64,000 nt of DNA. Source: Straminergon stramineum. Its lineage: Eukaryota > Streptophyta > Bryopsida > Hypnales > Calliergonaceae. The notes beneath the pieces are model-generated. The model was not told the DNA's origin. It saw nothing but the letters and a program-made list of their open reading frames with translations, and did not search any database. The translations under genes and the position numbers were made by a program. The stretch covers positions 39,809,001 to 39,873,000 of the forward strand of contig OY987265.1 in assembly GCA_963920665.1 (NCBI GenBank), in the 5' to 3' direction. Below, piece after piece: positions 46,605 to 59,515 of this stretch (positions within the stretch are counted from its first letter, which is position 1; each line of letters opens with the position of its first letter).

Positions 46605-47342
46605 TTGCTGAAAGGAACCACGATCCTAATTCCAAGCTCCTGTGTCTCGATCTCAGACCATGGGTCAAGAGCTTCTCCGGGATGCTCAAACCAATTTCGC
46701 ATAAGTTCGAATCTTGAGAATTGGAGACGCCGAGATCCTAAAAGCCGCGAGTTCTTAAGACCCCTGTTTGGCCAAGTTGCTGTTGCCACGGTGCGGAATG
46801 TCTTATTCAACAACGTCGCCAGCTTGCAGGATGTGGACAAGCTGCTGGCAAGCAAAGTTGCGGAGCTCAGAGCGAGACGGGAGCAGTTGCAATCAAAGAA
46901 TGAGCGTCAGCGTGTCGATCTGCTTCAGGATGAGTCTGGTGCCGATTGCTCACTGCGATTGGAAAGTGGTATCGCCACTGAATTGAAGGTTCTTCAACTA
47001 TTATTCTCAAAGACAATGTTCTGAATTGGAAACCATGTGCATTGATTCATTCGAAAAAAATCGAAGTTTAGGTCATTCCAACCTACAGAGAATCGAACTT
47101 GCATTTTTTGTTGCAATGTTGATTCCTAGTGGTTGCTTACACAAAGAATGAGAAGGTGGATTCCAGTCACGTGCTGCACAATGAGGAACTCAGACATCTC
47201 AAGGACGAGTACAATGCGGCATTTGGAGTTTGAATTTTCGGGTATCGGGTAGGGTTGCGTGTTTATCTGGCCTTTCTGAACTACATCGACCAAGGAATCG
47301 TCAGACCTGAAGAAGGAAACACTGTCACGGACGTTGTGCTTT
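46605..47342 (+). pseudogene. Coiled-coil gene fragment or decayed gene, unidentified
   Basis: An open frame at 46605-47024 contains a clear heptad stretch, DVDKLLASKVAELRARREQL and QSKNERQRVDLLQ, and the DNA is distinctly richer in GC than its surroundings. About 100 bases on, 47139-47227 reads NEKVDSSHVLHNEELRHLKD and then EYNAAFGV before TGA, and in another frame to 47342 VGLRVYLAFLNYIDQGIV and then RPEEGNTVTDVVL. This looks like two or three exons of one coiled-coil protein, possibly split by introns (acceptor CACAAAG near 47138) or by frameshifts. I do not recognise the family. It lies in the spacer between the block C AP2-like and BTB genes and has no counterpart in A, B or D. Confidence 0.35.
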
Positions 47343-48114
47343 GATTCGAGGAACATACTGCAAGTTTAGTTTTTATTACAATGCAGAAGGTGAACCTTGT
47401 CAATTGAACATGGGATTCTCTCCTGCATAAACACATCTTGCAGACCTCTTCATCACACGGTAGTGCTTGATGAGTGCATCCCAAGGTTTCCAGGTTCAAT
47501 ACGCATGAGGCCATAAGGTAGAACTGCCCATCACCAAGCAAATGAGCGATCGGACCTACTTCAAGTAAATGCAAGTATATAGCAGTTGAATTTTTCATCG
47601 AGAGAGAATTTATGCAAGTGAAAGTGAAATCGAACTTTTTGGCACAAAATTGTAATTTCTATGAATTCTCGAAATATTTCCGAGCCAAATTTCAATGCCG
47701 TTAGGAGCTGGGGGCCATGGCCGTTGCAAAATGTGATAAAACGGTGCTCTGATCCCCATGATCCCGCTGGATGCTTGTCCCCCCAAAATGCTCCCAAAGC
47801 ACCTTTATTAACTTACTAAATGGACTCCGTAGCGTGGTGTAGGTTTCAGGTGCATTTGTGGTGGAGATGGTATTCTTTATTCCTCATTTCGTTGCAATTG
47901 TAGCATTGATCGAAATGGGAAGTCATTCGTAGTCGTTACTTTGATTGGTTCGAGGGGTGAATGCAGGTACTAGGTCTTATTGAAAACAATGTCGGTGTTT
48001 TCTATTTTCTACTGTTCATATCTAGAGAGTCATCTCTTAAGTTAGTCAAGAAAGCTATGGTTTGCAATTTCTTCAGGTGTTTGAAACTTATGTCTCCAAT
48101 TCTTGTTGTTGCAG
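47343..48114. promoter_or_regulatory. Upstream region and 5' intron of BTB gene C
   Basis: The last 150 nt are conserved in all four BTB copies and end in a pyrimidine-rich acceptor (TTCTTGTTGTTGCAG, ending 48114), 17 nt before the ATG. An untranslated first exon is therefore likely; its donor could not be fixed. Confidence 0.45.
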
Positions 48115-48131
48115 GATACATATATTGAGGC

Positions 48132-48860
48132 ATGGCTTATTCAAACATTGACATCCAAAAGTTCTTGACAGACAAATCTGACGCCTCGATGACAGCAATT
48201 GAGAAGAAATGCTCGGATTCTCTGCTCTTGGACATGCTGCCAGAAGGTCTGCATGCAGACATCACCTTCCAAGCAAAAGGGGGCACAGTCAAAGCACACC
48301 GCAGCGTGTTGGCCACGGCGTCGTCCGTATTTCGAGAAATGTTCCAACATGAGATGAAGGCGCTGCAGACCCCCTCCAGTGTGAGCTTGCCTGACATGGC
48401 TATTGGGAGTTTGCGACTGTTTTTGGTTTTGCTTTACATCACAAATGAAAAAACAAGAGCAATGCCAGAGTTCAACGCTGCTGTGGACAAACACTTCGCT
48501 GCTTTGTTTGATGCTACTCACAAGTTCCAGGTGGAGGGTAGACTGAATGCAATTCTAAGAGCTGGTCTGCTGAGGCATTTGACCCCCGTGAACTGTTGGG
48601 ATTTCTACCACAAATGTAAGGATTCGCCGTTGCTATCTGGATTTGCTTTTTCTGAGGCTTGCCTATCGTATGTTATGAAGAACATCGAGAAGGTTATGAA
48701 GTCAGCAACTACTATACTGGAGATGCAACGCAATCCCAAAGTGGTGCAGCGTTGCATAACTGAGGCGATGTCCCAAGGTTTATGTTGTGAAATATGTCGG
48801 CAGAAAGCAACACCAAAGCGCAAAAAGCCGAATGCTGAGACTCACGACCACAAAATTTGA
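48132..48860 (+). CDS. BTB/POZ-BACK-like protein (intact copy C)
   Basis: 242 residues in one coding exon. The BTB/POZ fold spans about 28-135: LHADITFQAKGGTVKAHRSV (40-59) is the typical D-V-x-F...hAHR-x-VL strand and helix, then VFREMFQHEM and a DMAIGSLRLFLVLLY helix. About 140-215 resembles a BACK-type helical extension (LLRHLTPVNCWDFYHKCKD, FSEACLSYVMKN). The tail has a CEICRQK cysteine pair and a basic KRKKPN stretch that could act in nuclear import. BTB proteins dimerise and often bring substrates to CUL3 ubiquitin ligases; here that is family inference. The ATG follows a conserved acceptor by 17 nt, and decayed copies A and B align from the same point. The divergent AP2-like partner starts 5.7 kb upstream. 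Confidence 0.8.
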   Translation: MAYSNIDIQKFLTDKSDASMTAIEKKCSDSLLLDMLPEGLHADITFQAKGGTVKAHRSVLATASSVFREMFQHEMKALQTPSSVSLPDMAIGSLRLFLVLLYITNEKTRAMPEFNAAVDKHFAALFDATHKFQVEGRLNAILRAGLLRHLTPVNCWDFYHKCKDSPLLSGFAFSEACLSYVMKNIEKVMKSATTILEMQRNPKVVQRCITEAMSQGLCCEICRQKATPKRKKPNAETHDHKI

Positions 48861-49400
48861 ACTGGTATTTGAAATATCCACTTGAGGATAGCTGCCCCCA
48901 ATTTCTGCAATTAGTAAACTTTTGAATACTTAGATAAAAAAGAAGAGAATCCACATTTACAAAGGATGAGATACTACAAGCACTTGCTTAATGCAGCTAG
49001 AGTTTGAGCTAAAAATGATTCCACGAACTTGTTTAAGCTTAGTGATGTTTAAGTGCATGAAACATCAAGAGTCTAGATTACAGCTTAACACATTGAAGTT
49101 TATCATTTGTCGTGATACTTTTCATTTCAAATCAGCAGACCAGGATACCCTGTAATACACATACAGTAGAAGGTAGCACATACAATAACCAGAACTCTTA
49201 AATATTAACCTTCTAAAATACTGATTGTGTCGGAATTATTATATCATGAATAAATTCGTTCTGTATCCATCTAGCTATTGAATGAACTCTGAAAGTCTAA
49301 ATAGAAATCAGTAAGAACTACTCTTAATTGGAACTCTTGTTGAGGAATCATAGCAAACGGAAAACTGATAAAAGAGATCACATTTGAACCCCTCACCGCC
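48861..49400. other. 3' flank of BTB gene C
   Basis: Matches 63375-64000 in order (CCACGAACTTGTTTAAGC; TAGCTATTGAATG.ACT; TTGTTGAGGAAT). It probably holds the 3' UTR. Confidence 0.55.
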
Positions 49401-50111
49401 TGATGGGACCAAAAGTGTCCTTACATATAGTAAACTTGTCAATCACTGCACACACAAAATTCAAATCCTTCTCCACATAAATACCAAGACTTGCATGTTT
49501 TGAAATTTGGTGTGATCATTAAATATCATGTTAAGATTCACCTTCAAAAAATAGAATGCAAAAAGATTTCTTCCTACAAGTTTTATTGCAATCTAAAGGT
49601 GATGAAGTTAAAATCTAGCTAAAAACTCCTTGCAACCCTTCACCACACAATGTATGGTCATTAGGTGGTGATACAAAATTTTGTTCCCATGGCAATTGAA
49701 TTGGTAGTTGCATTGTGTGGTTAGTGTATGGTAAATAGCAATTGTTGTTGTGTGGTTTTGGGATGTGTGAAGTAAATGGCAAGTTTACTCTAGTTGAAGT
49801 CCAATTCAAAGTGCTGTAACTTTTGCATTGGATGTCTGAATTCAATACAACTTGTTGGGAAATTTGTACTCTCTCTTCTAATTTGTGGTAAAATTCTCAG
49901 ATCAATCCAAGATGTATTGATTTTTTGGAAGCCAATCAAAGTTCATAGGTTCAAATTGAGTTCACCAAATTGCATTTGATGGCTACAACTTTGGGGGCTT
50001 GTATCTACTTTATGCACTGTTTGTTTTCAATAAAATTTGGTGGGTTATATTCCCCTTGAAGTATTCTTATTGTCGTAAAATTTATCATGTTAATCCAAGT
50101 TGTTTTGATTG
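49401..50111. other. AT-rich spacer, nothing recognised
   Basis: No gene or repeat end supported. Confidence 0.4.
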
Positions 50112-51047
50112 TTAACCCCCAAAGAACCAACCTTGTGTTTTTGGCAACATAACTTTTGGGGGCAAGTACATGTGAACGGAGATTTGACTTATCTAGGCTG
50201 AATTTTTTTTTTGACAAGGTGTGGACGAGGAATATCTTCTATGCATGCTATATTTCATTTTGTTTGAGTATACAAGTAAAAAGTTATGATGCAAAATGTT
50301 GTTTGTTTCTCAACTCAAGTAGCTCGGGCAAATCTGAAAAAATCACTTTTTTCAAAAATAAAAATTTGAAATTGATTTTCTAGATTTACATATACGAAAA
50401 AATCTTTGAATCAGTCCATTTTGATCAATGTGATGAAAGTTATGAGGAATTTTAGTTTGCGGGTAGTTAAGGAATCTCTACTCTAAAATAAACGTTGAAG
50501 TCCTTTATTTAACTCAATTTTTCATATTTTTTGGAAAAAAAAAAATCATAGGATGTAGATTGTTTATTACAACATTACAACCACTGAGATTGGCATTTTT
50601 CAATTCCATAATTAAATTTTTGACAATTTAGGATTTTGAATTATTCTCTACTTCTTTCTACTTACTATTTTTTTCCCATATGTTGTACAATTCCAAATGA
50701 TTCTAAAATTTTCAAGAACATAGCCAACTTGCCTTGAAGAATGAATCCAAAGATGCACCACCATTTTGGACATTTTTTCATACAAATGTGACCTTCTGAA
50801 GTGCTGCTGCCTAGTTTTTTGCACAGTAGAAAAACTGATTTTTGTCACTTCAAATGTTAATATCTTCCAATCCACAAGGTGGAAGTTTCTGAAATTTTTT
50901 CCACATCTTTTCAAAACAACTTACTACAAGATCCTACGGTTACATGTGTTCAAAAATGTTTTTTTTATTAAATTTGGTACCCTTGTTAAAAATGGCAATT
51001 TTGGAATGTTTTTGGTGAAAACATAGTCAAGGAACTTTAGGGGTTAA
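50112..51047. mobile_element. TTAA-flanked inverted-repeat element T4
   Basis: Starts TTAACCCCCAAAGAACC and ends CAAGGAACTTTAGGGGTTAA; 936 bp, related to T3. The open frame at 50766-51026 is an AT-biased chance frame inside it. Confidence 0.65.
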
Positions 51048-51661
51048 GGAGCAATTTGAAGTTCGAAATTTGGACATTTGGGGATCTTGGTGAACTTGGG
51101 TGGCCTATTTCTTCTTCATATAGTGTGTTCGTTTCCAATAAATTTTTTGCAAAAAGTTGCAAATACTAGTCAAATTTGCTTAGAACAAATTTCATACCAA
51201 TCAAAAAAGTTATGAGTTACTAAAAAGCATTTTAGTAAAAGGAGGTTCAACCTTAGATGTATTTTTTACAACATTTCTAGCATTTTTTTACATTTTAAAG
51301 CCATTTGGTAGACACAACGAGTCAAACAATTGAATGATATTTTCTTTCACCTATGTGTTGGTTGGTTGGTTTGGAATCACTTTACAGTTAAAATTTTTTG
51401 CTTTGAACTTTGAATAGGTTTAGAAATCAAATTTCACCTCCAAATGTGTTTTTAGGAAATTTCAGCATCCTTTTTCAACATTAAAACATTATAATCTTGC
51501 AATTTATGTGGCCAAATGACCCAAATTATATTTATATCATTTACAACACATACACTATAAGATTGTACAATTGAGAACTCTATAACTTAGTGACATTTAG
51601 ATTTATAACACTTCAAAAGCAATGATGTTTTGAATTTAAAAAGGCCTTAGGCTTTGAGGAG
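51048..51661. mobile_element. Partial TTAA-family element
   Basis: Ends at about 51661 with CCTTAGGCTTTGAGGAGTTAA, and its last 120 bp resemble the right ends of T3 and T4. Its left end is either shared with the right TTAA of T4 or lost. Confidence 0.4.
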
Positions 51662-53865
51662 TTAAGAAGTCAGGGTAGCATTGTGGGGGCTTGAAGTATG
51701 TTTGCACTTGATGTCAAGAGTGGTGTTAGAAAAGTGATACTAGACCATAGTTACTAGATGGAATTTGCCATCTAGGTCCATAGGCTTAGAAAGTTGAGCC
51801 ATTCTCAATACACTCTTCATTCATGCCAATCTTTGTAACCATAGTTACCTTTCTTAAGTGTACTATAGTTACCTAATTTAATTACCAAGTTTTTAACATC
51901 CAGATCTCGAAATTGGTATATCAAGTTCCATATTAACTTTGTAAACCTAGTGCAAGAAAAAAATGGGCACACCAAATTCTAGATGTATTGGTCTATCTCC
52001 ATACTCAAAATCCATTAATTATATACTTTGATCTCAAATGTGATTGTATTTATTTCAACAATAATCCTAAGGAAGTGAGAAATTTTGGGATAGGGTTTTT
52101 TCTTCCACTAAGTATGCAAGATATTAAATGCATAGGATTGTTAGAACACTGAAATTTTTTGCACCAAAAATGTTTGAGAAAATTATGATGAAAAAAGAGA
52201 TGTAAATTCATTCTAAAAAGGTTACATACAAATATCCTTTTTAGGAATGCAAAACTTCAACTTAGATGTGTGTAGAATTGATGGCATGCAACAAACCTAA
52301 CTGTCATACTTTTAAATATGGGAAACTCACATACTAGCACCGTTGTGCAACATATCTGCTACAACTCTACGAGGTCCATTTCTCTACACATAATATTGTT
52401 TACATAGATAAAGACCTTATCTTAATTAATGAAATTGAATTCATTTTGTTAAAGACTACAAGTAATTTAAAAAAAGATAAATACAAAAAGTAAGACTTTG
52501 AATCTCATTTGCAAAACTCATTTTTTCATGTTCATCATATATTGGGTCTATCTTTGCCTAGGCTCTTGTATTGTTGATTGGAAGTTGTCATAAAGAATTC
52601 ATGTTTTAGCATTAGAAAATTAAAGTGATGATAGTACATGATGCTTTTAGTGGCCTAGCCTTATTCTAAAAGTATTCATATAAGCATTTGAGTGTGGTTA
52701 CATTATGAGTTATATTGCCTTCCATTTGAGAACTATTTGTGTAAGATAGTTATTGTCTCTTTTGAGGACATTGTGAGAAACTTTAGGAAAAATATGAGCC
52801 CTCAAAGGAACTATAAGTCTCAGATATCAAAGAACAATTGGAAACTTTGACCCCTAAAAAATTCCACACACACCAAAAAAAACTTTTTTTTATTTTTTTA
52901 GCTAGCAAACTATAGGGCCTATAAAGTATGAAACAATTCCATTTAAAGGATTAAAAATATATGAAAATATTAATATTCAAATACTATTATTAAAAATAAA
53001 CTCAAAATTACAAAATTTTGAAAGTTGATGTGGTATGAGTGTGACCTCATCAGATTGTTGTTTTTGATAACATTTTTTTTATTATTATTTTTATTATTAT
53101 TCTTAAAAAAAATTTAGTGGTCATTGTTCTTGAAAGGGTTTGTGAGTTCCATTGAGGGGGACTTCTCAAAGGGAAGCAACCCTTTTGAGGTCTCATTTTT
53201 TTCCTAAAGCTATCACTTTTTGAGGAAACCATATATAAAAATTGATGAGGTACACATGCCACTCCCTTTTTCATCGGTGGTTAAACTTTACAAAAAATCT
53301 TTAAAAGGGCAACACATATCACTATCCATTAATTGAGTAAAAGAGAAGTGTGATTGTGACAAACCCCCACTCTTATATTTGTATTTCTTTGACATTTGTT
53401 TGCTTGCAAACACTATGGGAATATGGGATATCTAAAATGTATATTGTATAGCCATATATGTATCTATATAGTTTGTATCAATAAGTATATATGTAATATG
53501 GTTTTTTTCTATATTTTGTATTCAATATGATATCCATATTCAATATTGTATTCTATATTCCAAAGCATCAACAATCATAGTAATTCTTTGATCAGTTAGA
53601 TTGATAGTCCTAGATTTTCTTTCACATTTTTTAATGTGCATGGGGGTGCTAATAGCAATGGGTGGGGGGTGTTTGCCTCTTTCCGCCTCATTGTCATTGT
53701 ATGGCTCAACTCACTAAGGAAGTGCTTATATACATTTCTACATTGTAATTGGTTAACTTTGTGTTTGATGGTAATGTGATGGCAAGTTATCATATATTGT
53801 TTAAATGATTAGACATGTATGTATATTTGGATTGTACATGAAGTACTTGTGATGGAATCATTATA
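51662..53865. other. AT-rich spacer, no supported gene
   Basis: Includes a (TTA)n run near 53079-53101 and a CCCCTAAAAA word at 52852 that may be a diverged TTAA-family end. Short open frames have no recognisable domain. Confidence 0.4.
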
Positions 53866-54069
53866 AGAAACCTGTGATTTAGGTGGCATTTTTGAATTTT
53901 TTTAAACAGATTTTAGGTGACATCGAACGCAACAAACCTATGTTTTTATGTCAACAAAACATCCAATATAACATCAATGTTGACAAAAAAAAATTGGGTT
54001 GTTGTATTCAACATCATCTAAAATCTATTTAAAAAAAATTTGAAAACATCACCTAAAATGCACGTTTCT
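53866..54069. mobile_element. 204-bp hairpin MITE
   Basis: The inverted arms of about 85 bp run from AGAAACCTGTGATTTAGGTG to CACCTAAAATGCACGTTTCT, with matching CAACA and GTTGAC words near the centre. No coding capacity. Confidence 0.7.
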
Positions 54070-57000
54070 TCTAATGAATGTTAATAAAGTAAAACATACC
54101 TAAAGTCCTTCATAATGTTTCCAAGATAGTGGAATCTTAGTAAGAACTTTTAAAGGTTTGAAATTTTTTACATTCTCCGTACTACTTAAAGAAACATGAA
54201 GTACATTTTGAATTCTCTATAATTGTAGTACCCTCAAGCAATGTGCATATGAATACTATATAATGGGTTTAGTAGTGTCAATGTAGATGTGTGCCAACAT
54301 TGGAATGAGACAATAATGAATTTAGCCATTATGAATTTTAGATTTCTATATTCTATAATCATTATAGAAACATCAAATATAATATAATATTTTTAGTTTA
54401 TTATATTAATTTTTTTGGATACTATAATTTTTTTAAATAGATAAATATTATTATTAATACATTCAACATATAAATTCTATTAGTTTCTCATTCCCATAAT
54501 ACTAGTTTTTTTTGTAGTAACAAAAGGAGTTAACTAAGAGAATTAACGCATGCATGTAATAAATTGGATGATTCAATAGTGAAAGAGATGATAGCAAAAC
54601 TAGAAGTTGACAAAAAGATATTACACAAGCATCTTTGTGATTTGTAGATCAATCCCTTAAAGTCTAGATGTCAAATTTTAAATACTATTTAGATGAATGC
54701 AAACACATCCCAAACTTATAAAAATCTATTTTTCCATCCATCAATTTTTTGTAGATTCTTGTCTTAGTTCTTCAACATTTATATGATATACATTCTAAAG
54801 ACTTTTTTTTTCAAATATTCTATAATTCAAAGGGTGCTAGTAGGTCTTGGCCTTAAAAATTAACCTCTTCAATTTAAAAGTGACCCTTTAAAAATGATTT
54901 GCATATAGAAAATAATCTTAAATTTGTATAATTAGAACTTAACATATTGAACTAAAGGAAAAAAAATTCCAGTGGATGTGACAAATATTCAATCTATAAT
55001 TGATTTTAGAAGGGATTATCAATTTTTGACTTCAAATTTGAAAAATATGGGTAAGTGAACTAGTTGATTTCACCGTATGAATATGATCATTGAATCATAT
55101 TTTACAACTCCTAATGAGAATTATTATTAAATTATTATTCTAAGTCACATTTAATAATACACCTTCACAATTTTGGAAATCTAGACTATCCCATAGTCTT
55201 TAAGGGTTAAAAAACTTCTTTTGTTGAAAATGAATATTAAATTCATGAAAACATTTCATCATTGTTAGCTAAAATTTCATTGAAGGGACTACCCCAATAA
55301 AATGGGATTAAAAACCCTAGTTCTTCATCCAATGTTTTTCATTTGAATTCTTTCATATAAGTCAACTTTTTGGCTTCAATGACATTCTAGGATTCATTTG
55401 AGCAATTAATTACAAAGATTTGTCTTTAGATATTATAGTGCAAGAAGTGAAAAAAATTGGAAATAGAAAGTTCATATGATTGGCTAAATTTATGATTTTA
55501 TTGTTCAATGTTGCAAATACCAACTATAATTGAATGCCAAAAACATCATTACTTTCTTCTAGTAGTGATTTCTTTAATAAAGATTTCCTCTATTTCATAA
55601 TATTGGTGTTGTTTTTCTAGTGACCCAAATTATTTATATTGTTAAATATCAATGTACAATCTTTCAAATCCAATTGCATGAGTTGAGATTTTTATTTCTA
55701 GGCTTAACACATGAAATGTAGATCAAGAAGTCTAGTACAAAATCCATAAAATAAGGACAGTTTGAATTTCAAATGCAACAAATGTAGATGTTGTTGCCTA
55801 GGTTGCAAAACAAATCCGAACTCTAAGCCGTTGCCATAAACCCTAAAGTACTTCAAGTGTTCATCCTCTACTAAAGCTACAAAAGGATGGAATCATACTA
55901 CAACACATTGCGTTGTGAAGAACAAGGCTCTTCTCCAACTAGGACATCTTTTCATTTAATGTCCTATAGAACATCTTGTCGAACGTCAGCATTCCGCAGA
56001 CAAACATAGGTGGATGTCTTCCGTCACTTTGTTGGGGTTGTGGTCTTGTAGCCAGGTCTGTGGGCATTGGGCTAGGCCATGTGCCTGATGTTATAGGCCA
56101 CGTCAGCTAGGTCCACTTCATGGGATGGATTAAAACATCTTGCTCAACATTGAAGCATATGTAGGCTTGTCATTTTTGAAGAGACATCTAAAGTTTTCGA
56201 AAGATATTTGGATACAAAATTCCTAATTGAATTAATCAGATTTTTTACTTAGTAAGATTGTCATGCATTCATGATAGTGGTTGGTTTATTACCACTATTG
56301 TTGATAGTAGACAATCCCATTTTCATTCAAAGATCTATGGCCATAGACATTCAACCTAGTCATGCTTACATCACTTCTTAGTTACATACAAACCAAGTAT
56401 ATTGGAAGAGATGCTCAAGTTGTTGCATACTCCCACCACATCAAAATAATTGTCTAATGATAAACTTTTCCTAAGATGAAGGCAAAATTTGAGAATTTGG
56501 TAAAGTAATGAATATAGATAGATAGATTAACTTCTAATTTTCTCATTGGTTTGCAAAAACAATAATATTACTTTATTTGAAGCATGAATCACTTAAAGTA
56601 GAAAAATTGAAGCTACAACTTCACATGATAAATCACTCATTGGTTTACAATTTCCCATTGAAAATGAGCATTGAGCACAACAACATATTAGTTTCCATCT
56701 TTTCTTTGTACTGTGTGAAGATTTCGTAAGGATAGGTTAGAATTAGATTCCTTGCGAGCAGCTTGTGTGTAGGTTGTTGTAAGCAATTTGTATAACTGAA
56801 ATTAACTATTTCATGAATTGTGTCTTTGTATAACTAAATTTGAAGTATTGGACAATCATTATTGGACATCTATTCCTAGAATTGTGACAATCATTTTGGA
56901 ATGGAGGGAGTATCAAATATAGATTGCGCTTTAAGAACTAAAAATTTCAACATAGGTGCATTCTATTGACACTATAGTATCTAGAGTAGAACACCATAGA

Positions 57001-59354
57001 GTTTTTCAATTTTTTTAATTATCCCATATTTAGATTTATGATTATAGAATCTCTTTTTCACACCACAATTAAATCTAGAATACATTCTCAATTTTGGGGG
57101 AATTTCTTGAAGTTTTATGCTTGAGTAGAAACTAGATTCTTAAAGCCTCATTTTGTTAATTGCATAGCCAAACAAAAATTGATCAATTGATATGCGAAAA
57201 ATTCAAAACTAAGGTTTTAGAAGAAAAAACAAAAAGTATTAAAAGAAAACATCATATGGATATTTTTTTTTCTTGAAACAATCTACTATAGAAAATAAAT
57301 AAAACTTGACTAAAGTTATTAAAGAGAATATACTTTGAATTAAGTGATACACCACAAACTCTATGTAGAAACACATTCTTTTTTACTATGTTTGTTAAAC
57401 AATCCAAACAAACTTTTTGTCTTTAAAGAATTGATATCTTTTTTTACAATTCAACTTCATAAAAATCAAAGAAGCTTTATCATATAGAAATAATCTAAAC
57501 ATTATTTTACATCTCAACAACATTTACAAGTTTAATTATCAAGGTAATTATACTTTAAAGTCCTTAAAATCAAACTTTCAAAAATCGCATCTTCACTTAT
57601 TGCATGAAACTCTATATTAAAAATTCATTACACTCAAGTTAAAAATCTAGTTTTTATGGTTATTGTCATTGTTTCAATATTGCAAGAAATTGAATAGTGC
57701 AAGATCCCATTATACTAATTGATTCAAATAGAGATGAATGTGAAATGTAAACATTTAGAAGTAATTTTGAAAATGAATGACAATTATATTTAAATAGATG
57801 GAAGTGGATGAAAATTGGATGAAGGACATACTATTTTGGATAGGATGAAAATAGTGCAGACCATATTAATTCTTGATTTTATCTATAACATAGTAAACTG
57901 CAATTGTATTGCACTTTATAATATTATTGTATGCTTTTAAAAAGCAGTGCCAAGTTCATTTTAATATAACTATGCAATGTTCTAGAATGTTTAATTATTT
58001 GAGTAATATGTATAATTGTTTGACATCCATAACACTATTGAACTCCGTAATCATGTTCATTGAACTCCTAATTCGTGAACATCATTGGATAAGACATTCT
58101 AGGTGCATCCAACCATGTAAACAATTAGTGCAAGCTATGTTAGTATTATTACTATGCAATATACTAGCATGTCTAGTGATTTGAACAATAAATGATAACT
58201 TGCAATTTCTTCACTATCAAGTGCTAACCAATTTGGATGTAGAAATGAACACTTGTAAGTACTTCTCACCCAATGAAATCATTACATAGAGTTCTTGAAA
58301 TGGAGGAACAAATTTAGGAGCAAAAATTTGTTGAAGAGCTACACAATAATATTTGGAGGGTGCATATGAAGATTTGTTCTTCCTTCCTAACAAGATGAAT
58401 GACTACATTGCTACATAATTTGAAGATGGTATTATTCTTTTAGATGGACATGAACACTTTCAGATGAAAAAAATGAATATTCATCTATATTTTTCAATTT
58501 CAATGATGTCTTTGGATGTAAATAGTTGCATCACTTGAGTGACAATGGTTTTTTGCTCTTCCTACAATAAATGAAACAAAAAAAATCAAGAATTAGATGC
58601 ATCCATGCAATGAAGTTTCTAGTATTCTTAACCTTGAAAAGATGAGACCTATCACCAAGGTAGCAAGCCAAAAATAATCCAATTTTTGGACCAATAGGTG
58701 AAGTCGTAATTTCTCTAAATAATAGTACAGAATGTTATTCATACATCAATCTTTTTTGAGCCTCAATGTCCTTCCTTAGGGGTTAAACAAGATATTAGAT
58801 ATTGGTTGTGGTATGAGGTTTCTTATTTAGAATTTTCATATGAAATGCTTTAATATTTATTTGATATAAGGTATTTTTGTGTATTTAAAATGTACTTTTT
58901 ATGTAAAAAAGCAAAAGTGCACTATATTGTAGACAAAAAAGAAAATATGTTTTGGTTGCAATCCTTTTCTAAACCAAGTTGTTACACTCTGAAAAATATT
59001 GGCCTAAACACCAAACAATCTTACCATTTTTGGAATATGTTAGAAAAGTGGGAACAAATTCGAAACAATCCTACAACAATATTTCAATGGAATGTCAATT
59101 CTCATGCACTCAATGATGTCTCAATCTACAAACCTACTAACAATACTAAGGTAGGAAAAAACAAATGGCTTAGAATAGAAGAAGAAACAACTCTCAAGCA
59201 CTAGAAACATCAACAAGATGTCACAAAACCAACAATATGAACCCACACAATCTACAAAGGTACATGCAGTCACGCACTTCTAATCATCACAAATTGCAAC
59301 TAAGAACAATTGCAAATAAATGACAAGATTTGTTTCTATCATGTCAAATTGGTA
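54070..59354. other. AT-rich, repeat-bearing gene desert
   Basis: No gene could be supported on either strand. TTAA-family right ends are visible near 55202 (CTTTAAGGGTTAA) and 58778 (CCTTAGGGGTTAA) without clear partners. Open frames at 57909-58184 and 58890-59204 lack known domains. A GC-richer patch at 55980-56120 has no open frame of note. Confidence 0.4.
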
Positions 59355-59515
59355 AATTTATGATACATTATTTGGATAATATAAAAAAAAGTAATAAATT
59401 TTCTAAGTGCTAGTGATAAGTGTATGATAAATTGACACAAAGTTCTAATGTTTAAACTTGTACATTCACAACATGAATGTCTTTATTTTAAGCAAGAATC
59501 TAGATGTGATGGTCT
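59355..59515 (+). repeat. Dispersed repeat R2, copy 2
   Basis: Counterpart of 39270-39420, same orientation, more diverged at its left end. Confidence 0.6.

Noticed and set aside
46690..46720. Possible tRNA T-arm (AGTTCGAATCTTG)
   Set aside because: No matching acceptor, D or anticodon arms around it; it lies in a coding-like stretch.
58890..59204. 104-codon open frame on the plus strand
   Set aside because: No recognised domain, no paralogue in the window and composition like its AT-rich surroundings; kept as unassigned.
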